The notes under the pieces were generated by a model. The model was not told where the DNA came from. It saw only the letters and a program-made list of their open reading frames with translations, and did not search any database. From JAWKWH01 sp040830725 (GTDB taxonomy: Bacteria > Pseudomonadota > Alphaproteobacteria > Rhizobiales > Rhizobiaceae), in NCBI GenBank assembly GCA_040830725.1, contig JBFOMG010000009.1, forward strand, positions 184,226-248,225: a stretch of 64,000 bases of DNA. The letters are read 5' to 3'. Numbering within the stretch: the stretch's first letter is position 1; every line of letters begins with the position of its first letter. The position numbers and the translations under genes are program-made. Positions 15,285-24,003 of the stretch are shown piece after piece.

Positions 15285-16655
15285 ATGAAATACCAGACAC
15301 AAAAGATCGCACTGATCTATTTCGTCACCGCCATGGCCCTGTTTGCAGTTCAGGTGCTGGGCGGGCTTTTGGCCGGCTGGATTTATGTCAGCCCAAATAC
15401 ACTGTCAGAGCTGCTTCCGTTCAATATCGTCCGGATGCTGCATACCAACTCGCTGGTGGTGTGGTTGCTGCTTGGCTTCATGGGAGCTGCCTATTTTATC
15501 CTGCCGGAGGAATCCGAACAGGAAATCCACTCGCCAACGATCGCTTATGTGCAATTGCTGATTCTGGTGCTTGGTACGCTCGGCGTGGTTGTCACCTACA
15601 TCTTCAACCTGTTCGAGGGCAACTGGCTTCTCGGCAAGGAAGGACGCGAGTTCATCGAGCAACCGGTCTGGGTCAAGGTCGGCATTGTCGTGGCGGCATT
15701 GATGTTCCTCTACAACGTGACGATGACGTCTCTGAAGGGCAAGAAAACAGCTATAACCAACATTCTGCTGCTCGGGCTGTGGGGCCTGGCGCTGCTGTTC
15801 TTGTTCGCCTTCTACAATCCGGAGAACCTGTCACTCGACAAACAATACTGGTGGTACATTGTCCATCTTTGGGTCGAAGGCGTTTGGGAACTGATCATGG
15901 CCTCAATCCTTGCCTTCCTGATGCTCAAACTAACCGGTGTCGACCGTGAGATCGTTGAGAAATGGCTCTACATCATTGTCGCCACTGCGCTGTTTTCAGG
16001 CATTCTCGGTACCGGGCACCATTATTACTGGATCGGCACGCCGAGTTATTGGCAATGGATTGGCTCGATTTTCTCCTCGCTTGAGGTAATCCCGTTCTTC
16101 GGCATGATGACCTTTGCATTCGTCATGGTCTGGAAAGGCCGCCGGGACCATCCCAACAAGGCCGCACTGTTGTGGTCACTGGGTTGCGCAACCCTGGCCT
16201 TCTTCGGTGCCGGTGTATGGGGCTTCCTGCACACATTGCACGGGGTAAACTACTATACCCACGGCACGCAGATCACGGCGGCGCATGGACACCTCGCCTT
16301 CTTCGGTGCCTATGTCTCGCTCAATCTTGCGATCTTCACCTATGCGATGCCGATCCTCAGGGGACGCGATCCATATAATCAGGTGTTGAACATGGGATCG
16401 TTCTGGCTGATGTCAGGCGGCATGGCTTTCATGACATTCGTCCTTACTTTCGCGGGAACGGTTCAGACCCATCTGCAACGGGTTCAGGGTGACTATTTCA
16501 TGGATGTGCAAGACCAGCTCGCCGTGTTCTACTGGATGCGCTTCGGTGCCGGTGTGATCGTTGTTCTTGGCGCGATCCTGTTCATCTATGCGGTTCTTGT
16601 GCCACGCGGCGAGATCATCTCGCCATCGGCCGAAGATCCGGTTCCTGCTGAATGA
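15285..16655 (+). CDS. norB: Nitric oxide reductase subunit B (cNOR type)
   Basis: A 456-residue catalytic subunit of the heme-copper oxidase superfamily that reduces 2 NO to N2O. It has about 12 membrane segments. Heme and FeB ligand regions are visible: HTNSLVVWLLLGFMGAAYF, LWVEGVWELIMASILAF, GTGHHYYWIG, and HGTQITAAHGHLAFFGAYV. It lacks the N-terminal extension of quinol-oxidising qNOR, which agrees with a separate norC. The ATG at 15285 follows GGAGA. It overlaps norQ by 4 bases. Confidence 0.96.
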   Translation: MKYQTQKIALIYFVTAMALFAVQVLGGLLAGWIYVSPNTLSELLPFNIVRMLHTNSLVVWLLLGFMGAAYFILPEESEQEIHSPTIAYVQLLILVLGTLGVVVTYIFNLFEGNWLLGKEGREFIEQPVWVKVGIVVAALMFLYNVTMTSLKGKKTAITNILLLGLWGLALLFLFAFYNPENLSLDKQYWWYIVHLWVEGVWELIMASILAFLMLKLTGVDREIVEKWLYIIVATALFSGILGTGHHYYWIGTPSYWQWIGSIFSSLEVIPFFGMMTFAFVMVWKGRRDHPNKAALLWSLGCATLAFFGAGVWGFLHTLHGVNYYTHGTQITAAHGHLAFFGAYVSLNLAIFTYAMPILRGRDPYNQVLNMGSFWLMSGGMAFMTFVLTFAGTVQTHLQRVQGDYFMDVQDQLAVFYWMRFGAGVIVVLGAILFIYAVLVPRGEIISPSAEDPVPAE

Positions 16656-17464
16656 ACATGCAATCGTCAAACTTTGAGAAAGGGGCGCATGACGTCCCTT
16701 TCTATCTTGAGCAGGGCCCTGAATGCGGGCTGTTCGAGACGGCTTACCGCAACAGGATGCCGCTGCTTCTCAAGGGTCCGACGGGTTGTGGAAAGACCCG
16801 CTTTGTCACCCACATGGCGGCCCGGCTCGGCCGTCCATTGTTTACGGTTGCCTGTCACGACGACCTGACGGCGGCGGATCTTATCGGCCGTTACCTGCTG
16901 AAAGGTGGCGATACGGTGTGGGTGGATGGTCCCCTGACCAGGGCTGTGAGGGAAGGCGCAATCTGTTACCTCGATGAAGTGGTCGAAGCGCGTAAGGATG
17001 TCACCGTCGTGCTCCATCCGCTCACCGACGACCGCCGTATTTTGCCTGTCGACCGCACCGGTGAGACGCTTGAAGCCGGTCCCGAGTTCATGCTGGTTGC
17101 AAGCTATAACCCGGGCTACCAAAACATCCTGAAAACGCTCAAACCTTCGACCCGGCAGCGGTTTTTGTCGATTAGCTTCGATTTCCCACCGCCAGAGCAC
17201 GAAACACAGATCGTAACGCGGGAAAGCGGCCTCGACGAAACGCGAACTTCCGGGCTGGTGCGGCTGGCCGGCAAGTTGCGCGGATTGAAAGGCCAGGACC
17301 TGGAAGAAGGTGTTTCTACACGCCTCGTGATTTATGCCGCTACTCTCATCGCAAACGGTGTTGCCATCGAACAGGCAATCGAAACGGCAATGATTGAACC
17401 GCTGACCGACGATGATGATGTAAAAGCCGGATTGACGGACATCGTTACAGCGGTACTGGGATAG
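16652..17464 (+). CDS. norQ: NorQ, MoxR-type AAA+ ATPase
   Basis: A 270-residue ATPase needed to activate or insert the iron of the NO reductase. Walker A is LLKGPTGCGKTRFV near residue 40; Walker B is AICYLDEVVEARKDV near residue 104; a sensor region is LVASYNPGYQ and an arginine lies in KPSTRQRF. It belongs to the CbbQ/NirQ/NorQ group and works with the VWA protein NorD. Starts in a 4-base overlap with norB and ends 3 bases before norD. Confidence 0.95.
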   Translation: MNMQSSNFEKGAHDVPFYLEQGPECGLFETAYRNRMPLLLKGPTGCGKTRFVTHMAARLGRPLFTVACHDDLTAADLIGRYLLKGGDTVWVDGPLTRAVREGAICYLDEVVEARKDVTVVLHPLTDDRRILPVDRTGETLEAGPEFMLVASYNPGYQNILKTLKPSTRQRFLSISFDFPPPEHETQIVTRESGLDETRTSGLVRLAGKLRGLKGQDLEEGVSTRLVIYAATLIANGVAIEQAIETAMIEPLTDDDDVKAGLTDIVTAVLG

Positions 17465-17467
17465 ACA

Positions 17468-19408
17468 ATGGACGCCCTTGAGCCATGGGAGCCGGAAGAA
17501 ACTGTCGGCAAACTTTGGCATGCTTGGGCGGCGGGATTCGACGCACCAGAAGTCTCACCAGAGGCCGCTGCCAGGTTGGAAGATGAGGTTGGCCGACTTT
17601 CGATCCTTTTTCGTGGGCTGGGTGGTTCAGCGTCGGTGGAAATCCGGCCCTGCCCCAGGCGTCTCAGCCAGCACCGCCTGAGCTGGCGGCGCAAACTCGG
17701 CACCGCTGCAGAAGAGGTCGAACAGGCCAGCTTTGACGGCGAACTGTTGCGCCTGCCTTCAGAGATCAAAGCGTTTCCCGATCGCTCGCTCAATCGTGCC
17801 GCCTATACGTGGCTTACAGCCTTGTGCGTTTTTGCAGATGGGTTCCGGTCCAGCGGCGATAATCCGCTTCAGTCCGATCTTCAGCAGCTTGTCCGATGCC
17901 AGCGGGCCGTTCGAGCGGCGCTTTCTTCCTGCCCGGGGCTGGCGCCGGTTTCTGAAAAACTGTGCAACACGTATCTGCATTTCCGCCCTGTCACCAACCT
18001 GCCGCGCGTTGAAGCGACTGTAGAAGGGGCAGTCCGGCACTTTCTGGGCGCCCGGGAAACGACTGCAGCTGCGGCTGCGCTGGCTGAGGCGATTGCGATT
18101 GAAGACGAAAATCTGGCAACCCTGAAGGCGCCTCGTGGCTACAGACCAATGCGGCCAATTCCCTTCTGGCCTGTTTTCAGCGAGCCTGAAACCTCGCCAG
18201 CTGCGCAGGCCGATGACCCCGACCTACAGTCTGCAAAGTCTCAGGAAACGATCGAAAAAAGCATGAAAGGCAAAAGGCAAAAGTCGGACCGGGCAGAGGC
18301 GCGCGACAGTCTGATCCTGCACAAGTTCGAGGCGATCTTGAGTTTTGCCGAATTCCTGAACCTCAACCGAAGGGTAGATGACGACGATCCGGATGCGGCG
18401 AAAAAGGCGATGGACGATCTCGATGAACTTGCATTGACCGATGTCTCGAAAGCACCGGCGACACGCTTCAAGTTGCATCTCGACCTTGCCGCAGAGGATG
18501 TGAACCGCGAAGCGGTTTCAGGGCGCTATACCTATCCCGAATGGGATTCGCGGCAGCGCAGATATATTCGAGATCATACCGTGGTGCTGGAAAGCGATGT
18601 TGACGAAGAAGATGAAGCTGTACCACTCGATGCCGCCGCACGGCGGCGTATCGGGAAGGTAAGACGGCAATTCGAGGCACTGCGGCCGCGGCCACAGATA
18701 CTCACCGGTCAGATCGACGGCGACATTCTGGATTTGGAGGCTGTTATCCGTGCGCGAGCCGACCTCAAAGCCAATGGCGATCCGCGGGATGCGCTCTGGT
18801 GCCAAACCCAGCCCCACAGCCGCGATCTCGCAGTCTCTATCCTTCTCGACACCTCGCGTTCGACGGAAAGTGCGGTAACCGGCCGGGCCGTGATCGATAT
18901 CGAGCGCGAAGCACTGACGGCACTGGCTTGGGGACTGGAGGCCTGCGGAGATGCCTGTGAGATCCACGGCTTTTCCTCGCTACGCCGTGACCGGGTTTTT
19001 GTTCAGCGATTGAAAAGTTTCGATAACCCGATGGGAACGACAATCGAACGCAAGCTGTGTGCCATCAAGCCTGGATTTTACACACGCCTTGGTGCCGCCA
19101 TCAGGCATGTTTCGATGAAGCTTCAGAAACGCAACCAGTCGCGGCGCCTGTTGTTGGTGCTTACGGATGGCAAACCGAACGATCTGGATCACTACGAAGG
19201 CCGACACGGGATCGAAGATACCCGAATGGCGATCCGCGAGTCCCGTCGGCAGGGGCAATCCGTGTTCGGCATCGCGATCGACCCGAAGGGTCAGAGCTGG
19301 TTTCCACGCCTCTTCGGCACTGGCCACTATGCGGTGATCACCCATCCGGACAAGCTGACCAATGCATTGCCACAGATCTATCGCCAGCTCGTCGGGTCGA
19401 GCGGGTGA
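17468..19408 (+). CDS. norD: NorD, von Willebrand factor A domain protein
   Basis: A 646-residue cytoplasmic partner of NorQ for NO reductase maturation. The C-terminal third is a VWA domain with a metal-ion site of the DTSRSTES form near residue 461, then LLLVLTDGKPNDLDHYEG. The middle part is charged (KSMKGKRQKSDRAEARDS, DVDEEDEAV), as usual in this family. The stop overlaps the norE GTG by 4 bases. Confidence 0.94.
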   Translation: MDALEPWEPEETVGKLWHAWAAGFDAPEVSPEAAARLEDEVGRLSILFRGLGGSASVEIRPCPRRLSQHRLSWRRKLGTAAEEVEQASFDGELLRLPSEIKAFPDRSLNRAAYTWLTALCVFADGFRSSGDNPLQSDLQQLVRCQRAVRAALSSCPGLAPVSEKLCNTYLHFRPVTNLPRVEATVEGAVRHFLGARETTAAAAALAEAIAIEDENLATLKAPRGYRPMRPIPFWPVFSEPETSPAAQADDPDLQSAKSQETIEKSMKGKRQKSDRAEARDSLILHKFEAILSFAEFLNLNRRVDDDDPDAAKKAMDDLDELALTDVSKAPATRFKLHLDLAAEDVNREAVSGRYTYPEWDSRQRRYIRDHTVVLESDVDEEDEAVPLDAAARRRIGKVRRQFEALRPRPQILTGQIDGDILDLEAVIRARADLKANGDPRDALWCQTQPHSRDLAVSILLDTSRSTESAVTGRAVIDIEREALTALAWGLEACGDACEIHGFSSLRRDRVFVQRLKSFDNPMGTTIERKLCAIKPGFYTRLGAAIRHVSMKLQKRNQSRRLLLVLTDGKPNDLDHYEGRHGIEDTRMAIRESRRQGQSVFGIAIDPKGQSWFPRLFGTGHYAVITHPDKLTNALPQIYRQLVGSSG

Positions 19409-19938
19409 CAAACTCCGGCGCTCCAGCCAACCAGCTACCAGGCGAGTTGATGATGTGGGTTCTGATATTCTCAGAGCTAACGGTTTTTGGTGCGGGTCTG
19501 GCGGCATTCATGGCGCAACGCCTGGTTGACCCCGGTGGGTTCGCGGAAGCTCAAAGAGCCCTGCTTCCAACGCTCGCCGGCATTAACACGATCGTGCTCA
19601 TCACGTCAGGCTTTTTTGCTGCAATGGCTGCACAGACCGGCCGCCATGTCCGAAGCTGGCTCTCAGCGGCGGCGCTGCTCGGCGTCGTGTTCCTGGTGCT
19701 CAAGGGTATTGAATTTCATCACAAGGCCGAACTGGGCATAACCTTCGATACGCATGAATTCTTCATGTTCTACTACCTGCTGACGGGTTTTCATGCTGCC
19801 CATGTCGTAGCCGGTATCGGAATTTTGGCTTTTGTCGCATGGACTTCAGTTACCGTGCATGTTCAGTCGGGAACTCAATTCTGGCACATGGTCGACCTGG
19901 TCTGGGTGCTTCTGTTCCCGGTGATCTACCTGTTATGA
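19405..19938 (+). CDS. norE: NorE, cytochrome c oxidase subunit III-like protein
   Basis: A 177-residue membrane protein with about five membrane segments (LMMWVLIFSELTVFGAGLAA, NTIVLITSGFFAAMAA, FFMFYYLLTGFHAAHVVAGI). It is homologous to oxidase subunit III and supports full NO reductase activity. The GTG start at 19405 overlaps the norD stop (GTGA) and keeps the N-terminal PGELMMW found in the family; the open frame further upstream lies inside norD. Followed by norF with ATGA overlap. Confidence 0.9.
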   Translation: MTNSGAPANQLPGELMMWVLIFSELTVFGAGLAAFMAQRLVDPGGFAEAQRALLPTLAGINTIVLITSGFFAAMAAQTGRHVRSWLSAAALLGVVFLVLKGIEFHHKAELGITFDTHEFFMFYYLLTGFHAAHVVAGIGILAFVAWTSVTVHVQSGTQFWHMVDLVWVLLFPVIYLL

Positions 19939-20189
19939 CGCCGCTTCATCTGGCCTGGGTCGGATTGGCGGGTCTGTCGGCCGCAACGACGGCCGTTGCC
20001 GTGTTTGGATTGGCAAACCCCTGGAGCGGCATTCTGATTTTAGTTTTCGCCTGGGCCAAGGTCAGGTTGATCTTGCTCTGGTATCTGGAACTGGCTGACG
20101 TGCCGCGCTGGCGTAGCGGCATCCTGCTAGGCCTCGCGGTGTTTATGCTATTGATTTTCGCGCTCTATTTGATCGCCTGGGCAAGCTGA
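19935..20189 (+). CDS. norF: NorF, small membrane protein
   Basis: An 84-residue protein with three membrane segments (LAWVGLAGLSAATTAVAVFG, ILILVFAWAKVRLILLWYLE, GILLGLAVFMLLIFALYLIA). It is the subunit IV-like partner of NorE in NO reductase operons. The ATG at 19935 overlaps the norE stop. Last gene of the nor operon; it ends 8 bases from the convergent DUF4202 gene, with no terminator hairpin seen between them. Confidence 0.87.
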   Translation: MTPLHLAWVGLAGLSAATTAVAVFGLANPWSGILILVFAWAKVRLILLWYLELADVPRWRSGILLGLAVFMLLIFALYLIAWAS

Positions 20190-20197
20190 CAATTTGA

Positions 20198-20782
20198 TTA
20201 TGCGGCACGAACCGCGTTTGCCAGTTCCTCGGGCAGCTCAAATTCCTGCAAAACACGGCTTCGGCCGTTTTCCGACAGCTTTCGCGCAGTCTTGGATACA
20301 ATATCGACGACCTTGTCGAACGGGTGTTTCTCAGCGAATGCCGAAAAATAGAACTTCAAGAAGACCATGCAGATCGTGTCCTCGAGCATCTGCACCTCGG
20401 GATCGCGTTTCAGCCGCTCCTTGCGCAAGAGGACACCAATCCGTTCGCACGAAGTTTCATCATAGCCTGCCTCGCGCATTAGTCCGGCGAGGCGCTCACC
20501 ATGCGCCCTGCCCTGGTCGCGCCTCCAAGCAAGGTAACCGGCGCGTCCTTCGGGATAATCCGACCGGGCTATCTGCCACCGCTCAATGTGCTGGCCACGG
20601 GCAGCGATTTTCAACACGTCCGGTATGTCCGTACCAAACAATCTTTCAAGCTCAACACTCATCCGTCGACCATAAAGCAAGGCTTCCGGTACCTCGGCTC
20701 CATCGTCGTCGATATCAGGGTTGGGATCTTTGGAGTTGGCTTCGTCGATCTTTCGTAGAACTTCGGTCAGCCGGTCTTGCAT
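20198..20782 (-). CDS. DUF4202 family protein
   Basis: A 194-residue soluble protein that matches the DUF4202 pattern: ALLYGRRMSVELERLF near residue 35, AARGQHIERWQIARSDYPEG near residue 60, RAGYLAWRRDQGRAHGERLA and LLRKERLKRDPEVQMLEDTI, then VFLKFYFSAFAEKHPFDKVV. The conserved H, D and E residues suggest a metal-binding helical fold, but no function is established. It shares 16 bases with the start of the second Crp/Fnr gene, so the two are co-expressed. The placement next to nor suggests a link with NO metabolism or nitrosative stress. Confidence 0.82.
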   Translation of the reverse strand: MQDRLTEVLRKIDEANSKDPNPDIDDDGAEVPEALLYGRRMSVELERLFGTDIPDVLKIAARGQHIERWQIARSDYPEGRAGYLAWRRDQGRAHGERLAGLMREAGYDETSCERIGVLLRKERLKRDPEVQMLEDTICMVFLKFYFSAFAEKHPFDKVVDIVSKTARKLSENGRSRVLQEFELPEELANAVRAA

Positions 20783-21480
20783 GTTTTAGCGCTCCAGGAC
20801 GTAGACGGGTCCTCTTCGGCAAATTCCGTCAGCCGTTCGATTGATCGTATTGTAGCACGGTTCTTGATGATTTTAACGCCGTAGGGTTCAAGCCTCCGGA
20901 ACGAACGTGACAATGATTCCGGCTTCATTCCGAGCCAGCCGGCAATCAGAATTTTGTCATAGGGCAGAACGACAGTGCAGCTGCCGGTTTCATTCTTGCA
21001 AAGACCAAGCAGAAAATCTGCAATACGCTGCGCGCCGGTATGCGATTTCATCTGCTCCAACTGATGTACCAGCCGGCGATTTCCATTCAAACTGGCGGCA
21101 AGAAGTGCGCGACAAGTCTCTGCATCTTCTTCGACCGCATGCCAAAGCATCGAGCCGTCGAACTGCAGCATTTTGGCTTCGGAAACAGATTCGGCCCCGG
21201 TAGCGTAAACCTCACCGCGGATAGCCGCTTCCTCCCCGAAACTATCACCGCGCGTCAAAACTGCCACAACAGCTTCGCTACCGCATGGCGACATCCGGTA
21301 GAGCTTGATCCAGCCATCCAATACGATGAAAAGACTGTGGGCACGTTCACCTTGGAGGTGGATGGAGGCGCCGCGACCGGATTCTTTCATATTTGCGCGG
21401 GTCAGCAACGATTTTGCTCGATCTTCTGGCATATGCTTCAGGACAGGTGTCTTTAGCGCTATGTCAACAACCGAAATCAT
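20767..21480 (-). CDS. nnrR: Crp/Fnr-family regulator, NNR-like
   Basis: A 237-residue regulator with N-terminal effector barrel (GASIHLQGERAHSLFIVLDG) and C-terminal winged helix with KPESLSRSFRRLE, again with E-x-x-S-R for TTGA-type half-sites. It has no Fnr-type cysteine cluster. Its place between nor and nirS makes it the best candidate for the NO-responsive regulator that reads the CTTGAC-N4-GTTAAG boxes. The symbol is by context. A weaker dyad, TTGAT-AAAA-GTCAG, lies upstream at 21566-21579 and could give autoregulation. The gene overlaps the DUF4202 gene downstream. Confidence 0.85.
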   Translation of the reverse strand: MISVVDIALKTPVLKHMPEDRAKSLLTRANMKESGRGASIHLQGERAHSLFIVLDGWIKLYRMSPCGSEAVVAVLTRGDSFGEEAAIRGEVYATGAESVSEAKMLQFDGSMLWHAVEEDAETCRALLAASLNGNRRLVHQLEQMKSHTGAQRIADFLLGLCKNETGSCTVVLPYDKILIAGWLGMKPESLSRSFRRLEPYGVKIIKNRATIRSIERLTEFAEEDPSTSWSAKTCKTG

Positions 21481-21565
21481 CGCATATCCCGAACCGCCTC
21501 AACCGGACGCAATTATTTGCCTCCCGCAACGGTTCGATTTAGATCACAGGAATCACCGGCGCCTC

Positions 21566-21579
21566 TTGATAAAAGTCAG
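21566..21579 (-). promoter_or_regulatory. Possible Fnr/NNR-type half-matching box upstream of nnrR-like gene
   Basis: TTGAT-AAAA-GTCAG, centred about 92 bases before the start at 21480. It is enclosed by a perfect inverted repeat CGGCGCC (21557-21563) and GGCGCCG (21583-21589). The match is weaker than for the four main boxes. Confidence 0.4.
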
Positions 21580-21723
21580 TTGGGCGCCGACTATTTACCG
21601 GTCAAATCCCTGCATTCGGGGTCGTGACGTCGAATGCGAAGTGACTTCTCTAATGATTTCAGCGCTTTGCCGTGCTATTTGGAGATAAATCCAACCTTAG
21701 TATGAGTTGCTGGGGATAGAGTG

Positions 21724-22140
21724 TCATTCCGACACAGAAATGCGGCCAATCATGCCGCGGCGCTCCCAATGCGGTCCGCAAAGGTAATCCTGACTTCCCG
21801 GTATCTTGAAGGTGAATTCAATTGATTCTTCGGGAAAGGCGCGGTCGGATTCCGGTTCATCCTTGACGATCACGCTATGGCTGGTGCGTTTGTCGACATT
21901 GACCCATCGCACGGTGGTGCCGACAGGTACGGTCAGTTCGCCTGGGCAGAATTTGTACTTGTACATCAAGACGACCGTTACGCCCTCTGCTTGCGAGGAT
22001 GGCCCACCAAAGAGTTCCACATAACGTTTTTCAGCTTCTGCGCAGACCTCGGCGGTTTCGTCGTCTTCTGCCGCGGCCATTGCAACGTTTGCAACCAGTG
22101 CGCCAGCCAATACGGCGGTCAGGTATCGCGCTCGAATCAT
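21724..22140 (-). CDS. Periplasmic cupredoxin (type 1 copper protein)
   Basis: A 138-residue protein with a signal peptide (RYLTAVLAGALVANVAMA) and a C-terminal cupredoxin fold: CPGELTVPVGTTVRWVN, then H88 in RTSHSVIV and C121, H124, M130 in YLCGPHWERRGM. That is a complete set of type 1 copper ligands. An extra Cys pair (C33, C65) could form a disulfide. It is not a close match to azurin or pseudoazurin that I can name. It lies 49 bases after the multiheme fusion in the nirS transcript direction, so it may carry electrons to NirS or receive them from the fusion protein. Confidence 0.85.
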   Translation of the reverse strand: MIRARYLTAVLAGALVANVAMAAAEDDETAEVCAEAEKRYVELFGGPSSQAEGVTVVLMYKYKFCPGELTVPVGTTVRWVNVDKRTSHSVIVKDEPESDRAFPEESIEFTFKIPGSQDYLCGPHWERRGMIGRISVSE

Positions 22141-22189
22141 CGATATCTCCCTGTTTCAGGCCGGACGGCTGATCAACGATCTTCTCCGA

Positions 22190-23980
22190 TCATTTTGCAA
22201 CGACGTTGATCGCTGCCTCGTCATTTTCCAACGCAAGCGTGGTATCGAGAGTTACGTGGTGGAACCTGGCCGATGAATAGTCGTCATGGATGGCAAAACC
22301 GACCGTGTAGGTCTTGCCTGCCTCCAGTGGCACGTCGCCAACGCCGCCCGTCAATGGTCTTGAGAAGATAACCGTCCACTGCCCGGCTTCGAAGCGGGCC
22401 TCTGCAGCCATCTCGCCGTCATTTTGTATTCTGCGCTCCAGCAAATACCCGTTGCTTGAGGAGCCGTCCGCATAAATCCGCAGCAGATCAAGGAATGTGC
22501 CATCGGCCAGCAGCTGATCGATCTCATCTTGAGGTTTCAGTTTGTCCCAGCCTCCCTGGGCTTTGCCTCTCCGTCCTCTGATCTCGATCTTCGTCCGGCT
22601 TTCACTGATGTATTTCGTAATTGTCTCGGTCGCTTCCAGACGGCTCGCGACTTCGGCATTTGCGGCGATAGCCTCAGCACCGGGATCGAAAGGCATATAG
22701 CTGTTATCAGCATGGCAGGATGCCCAGCAGCCAACCTGGTCACCAAGCTTGATGTCAGATCCGGTGATCATCATCGCCACCTTGATCTGGTTGTCGGGAT
22801 CCATCTTTCCGCCCTCGACGAAAGGTGCCGGCTTGTGTCCATCGTCCATCCACCGGAGCCGGAAGTATGCATTCTGACCGTCATGCGCTGCCTGCACCGT
22901 AGTATCGATCGTGCCGCGCTTTCCCGGGATAGGTGTCGGTTCAATTTCTCCGCCTGCAACGATATTTTTGCCGATCGTTTCAAGTTCGTTGGCGTGGCAT
23001 GTCGTGCAGGCGTCGCCGCCTTTTGTCAGGGGGCGCGCGCCGCCATGGCTTCTGCCGTTTTGGACCCATTCGAATGAAGCCTGACCCGGGTAGAACAGCG
23101 TCAGAACGGTTTCAGGAACAGTGCTCCAGTCAATGTCCGTTGCAACGCTGCCTGCCGCTGAATCGCCGCTTCCGGCGTTGTCCGATCCATCGGCCTTGGC
23201 CCTTTCTTCTGCCAAGGCAGCTTCCACTGCCGCCGCAATCCGCGCCTGCTCAGCCTCGCGGTCGGCCCGCTCCTTTTCCTTCGCGGCTTCCGCATCGGTT
23301 TTTTCCTTCTCGGTGATGCGGGCAAGGCTATTGATATATTCTTGCGGGATCATCCGAACAAATTGAGGATTTGGCGCTTCCAAAGATTCGAGATACTCGG
23401 GATCGGCACGGTTTCTCAAATCGGAATGCGCAATACCCTTGTGGCAATCGATACAGGTCTGGCCCGCCTCCATGGCGTTGAGATGCTGTTGCCGCGCGCG
23501 CGGTTTTTGGAACTCCGGCAACATTGATTTGAAATCGTGACAGTTTCGGCACTCACGGCTGTCGTTGGCCTTCATCCGTTCCCATTCGTTCATTGCCAGA
23601 TGCAGCCGCTTTGCCTCGAATTTCTCGGGCGTGCTGATGGTGCCCATCACTTTTCCATAAAGCTCGCGCGTGGCCTTCACCTTACGGATCATCTTGTGGG
23701 TCCAGTCCTTCGGAACATGGCAGTCCGAACAAACGGCGCCCACGCCCGAGCGGTTCACATCGTGGATTGTACCCTTGTATTCCTCATAAACGTATTCCTG
23801 CATCTCGTGGCACGAGAGACAGAAAGTTTCGGTATTGGTTGCCTCGACTACCGTATTGAATCCACCCCAGAAGATGATTCCGGCGGCAAATGCACCCAAG
23901 GCGCCGGCGATTGGCATGCCCCAGAACAGATAACGTTTGATGAAAGACGTTTTCTCTGGTTTTTCAGCTGGTTCTGCCAT
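22190..23980 (-). CDS. NapC/NirT-type tetraheme protein fused to a further c-heme and ethylbenzene dehydrogenase-type heme domain
   Basis: A 596-residue membrane-anchored multiheme protein. Residues 13-40 form one membrane anchor. Residues 54-180 hold four heme sites in NapC/NirT style (CLSCH 54, CSDCH 84, CRNCH 144, CIDCH 176). Residues 222-262 are a highly charged coiled coil (EKEKTDAEAAKEKERADREA). A second module follows with CTTCH at 325 and CWASCH (CX3CH) at 418, and a beta-rich region (RGTIDTTVQAAHDGQNAYFR, LEAGKTYTVGFAIHDDY) like the heme-binding domain of the ethylbenzene dehydrogenase/DMSO reductase gamma group. NirT-type proteins take electrons from quinol. Here the gene follows nirS, so it may feed NirS without the bc1 complex. 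The fusion is unusual; a terminator separates it from nirS. Confidence 0.85.
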   Translation of the reverse strand: MAEPAEKPEKTSFIKRYLFWGMPIAGALGAFAAGIIFWGGFNTVVEATNTETFCLSCHEMQEYVYEEYKGTIHDVNRSGVGAVCSDCHVPKDWTHKMIRKVKATRELYGKVMGTISTPEKFEAKRLHLAMNEWERMKANDSRECRNCHDFKSMLPEFQKPRARQQHLNAMEAGQTCIDCHKGIAHSDLRNRADPEYLESLEAPNPQFVRMIPQEYINSLARITEKEKTDAEAAKEKERADREAEQARIAAAVEAALAEERAKADGSDNAGSGDSAAGSVATDIDWSTVPETVLTLFYPGQASFEWVQNGRSHGGARPLTKGGDACTTCHANELETIGKNIVAGGEIEPTPIPGKRGTIDTTVQAAHDGQNAYFRLRWMDDGHKPAPFVEGGKMDPDNQIKVAMMITGSDIKLGDQVGCWASCHADNSYMPFDPGAEAIAANAEVASRLEATETITKYISESRTKIEIRGRRGKAQGGWDKLKPQDEIDQLLADGTFLDLLRIYADGSSSNGYLLERRIQNDGEMAAEARFEAGQWTVIFSRPLTGGVGDVPLEAGKTYTVGFAIHDDYSSARFHHVTLDTTLALENDEAAINVVAK

Positions 23981-24003
23981 CGCTCGTCCTCGGGGATAGA
24001 GAC

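Noticed and set aside
19057..19404. Upstream part of the norE reading frame
   Set aside because: It lies inside norD in another frame; the GTG at 19405 overlapping the norD stop is the sensible start.
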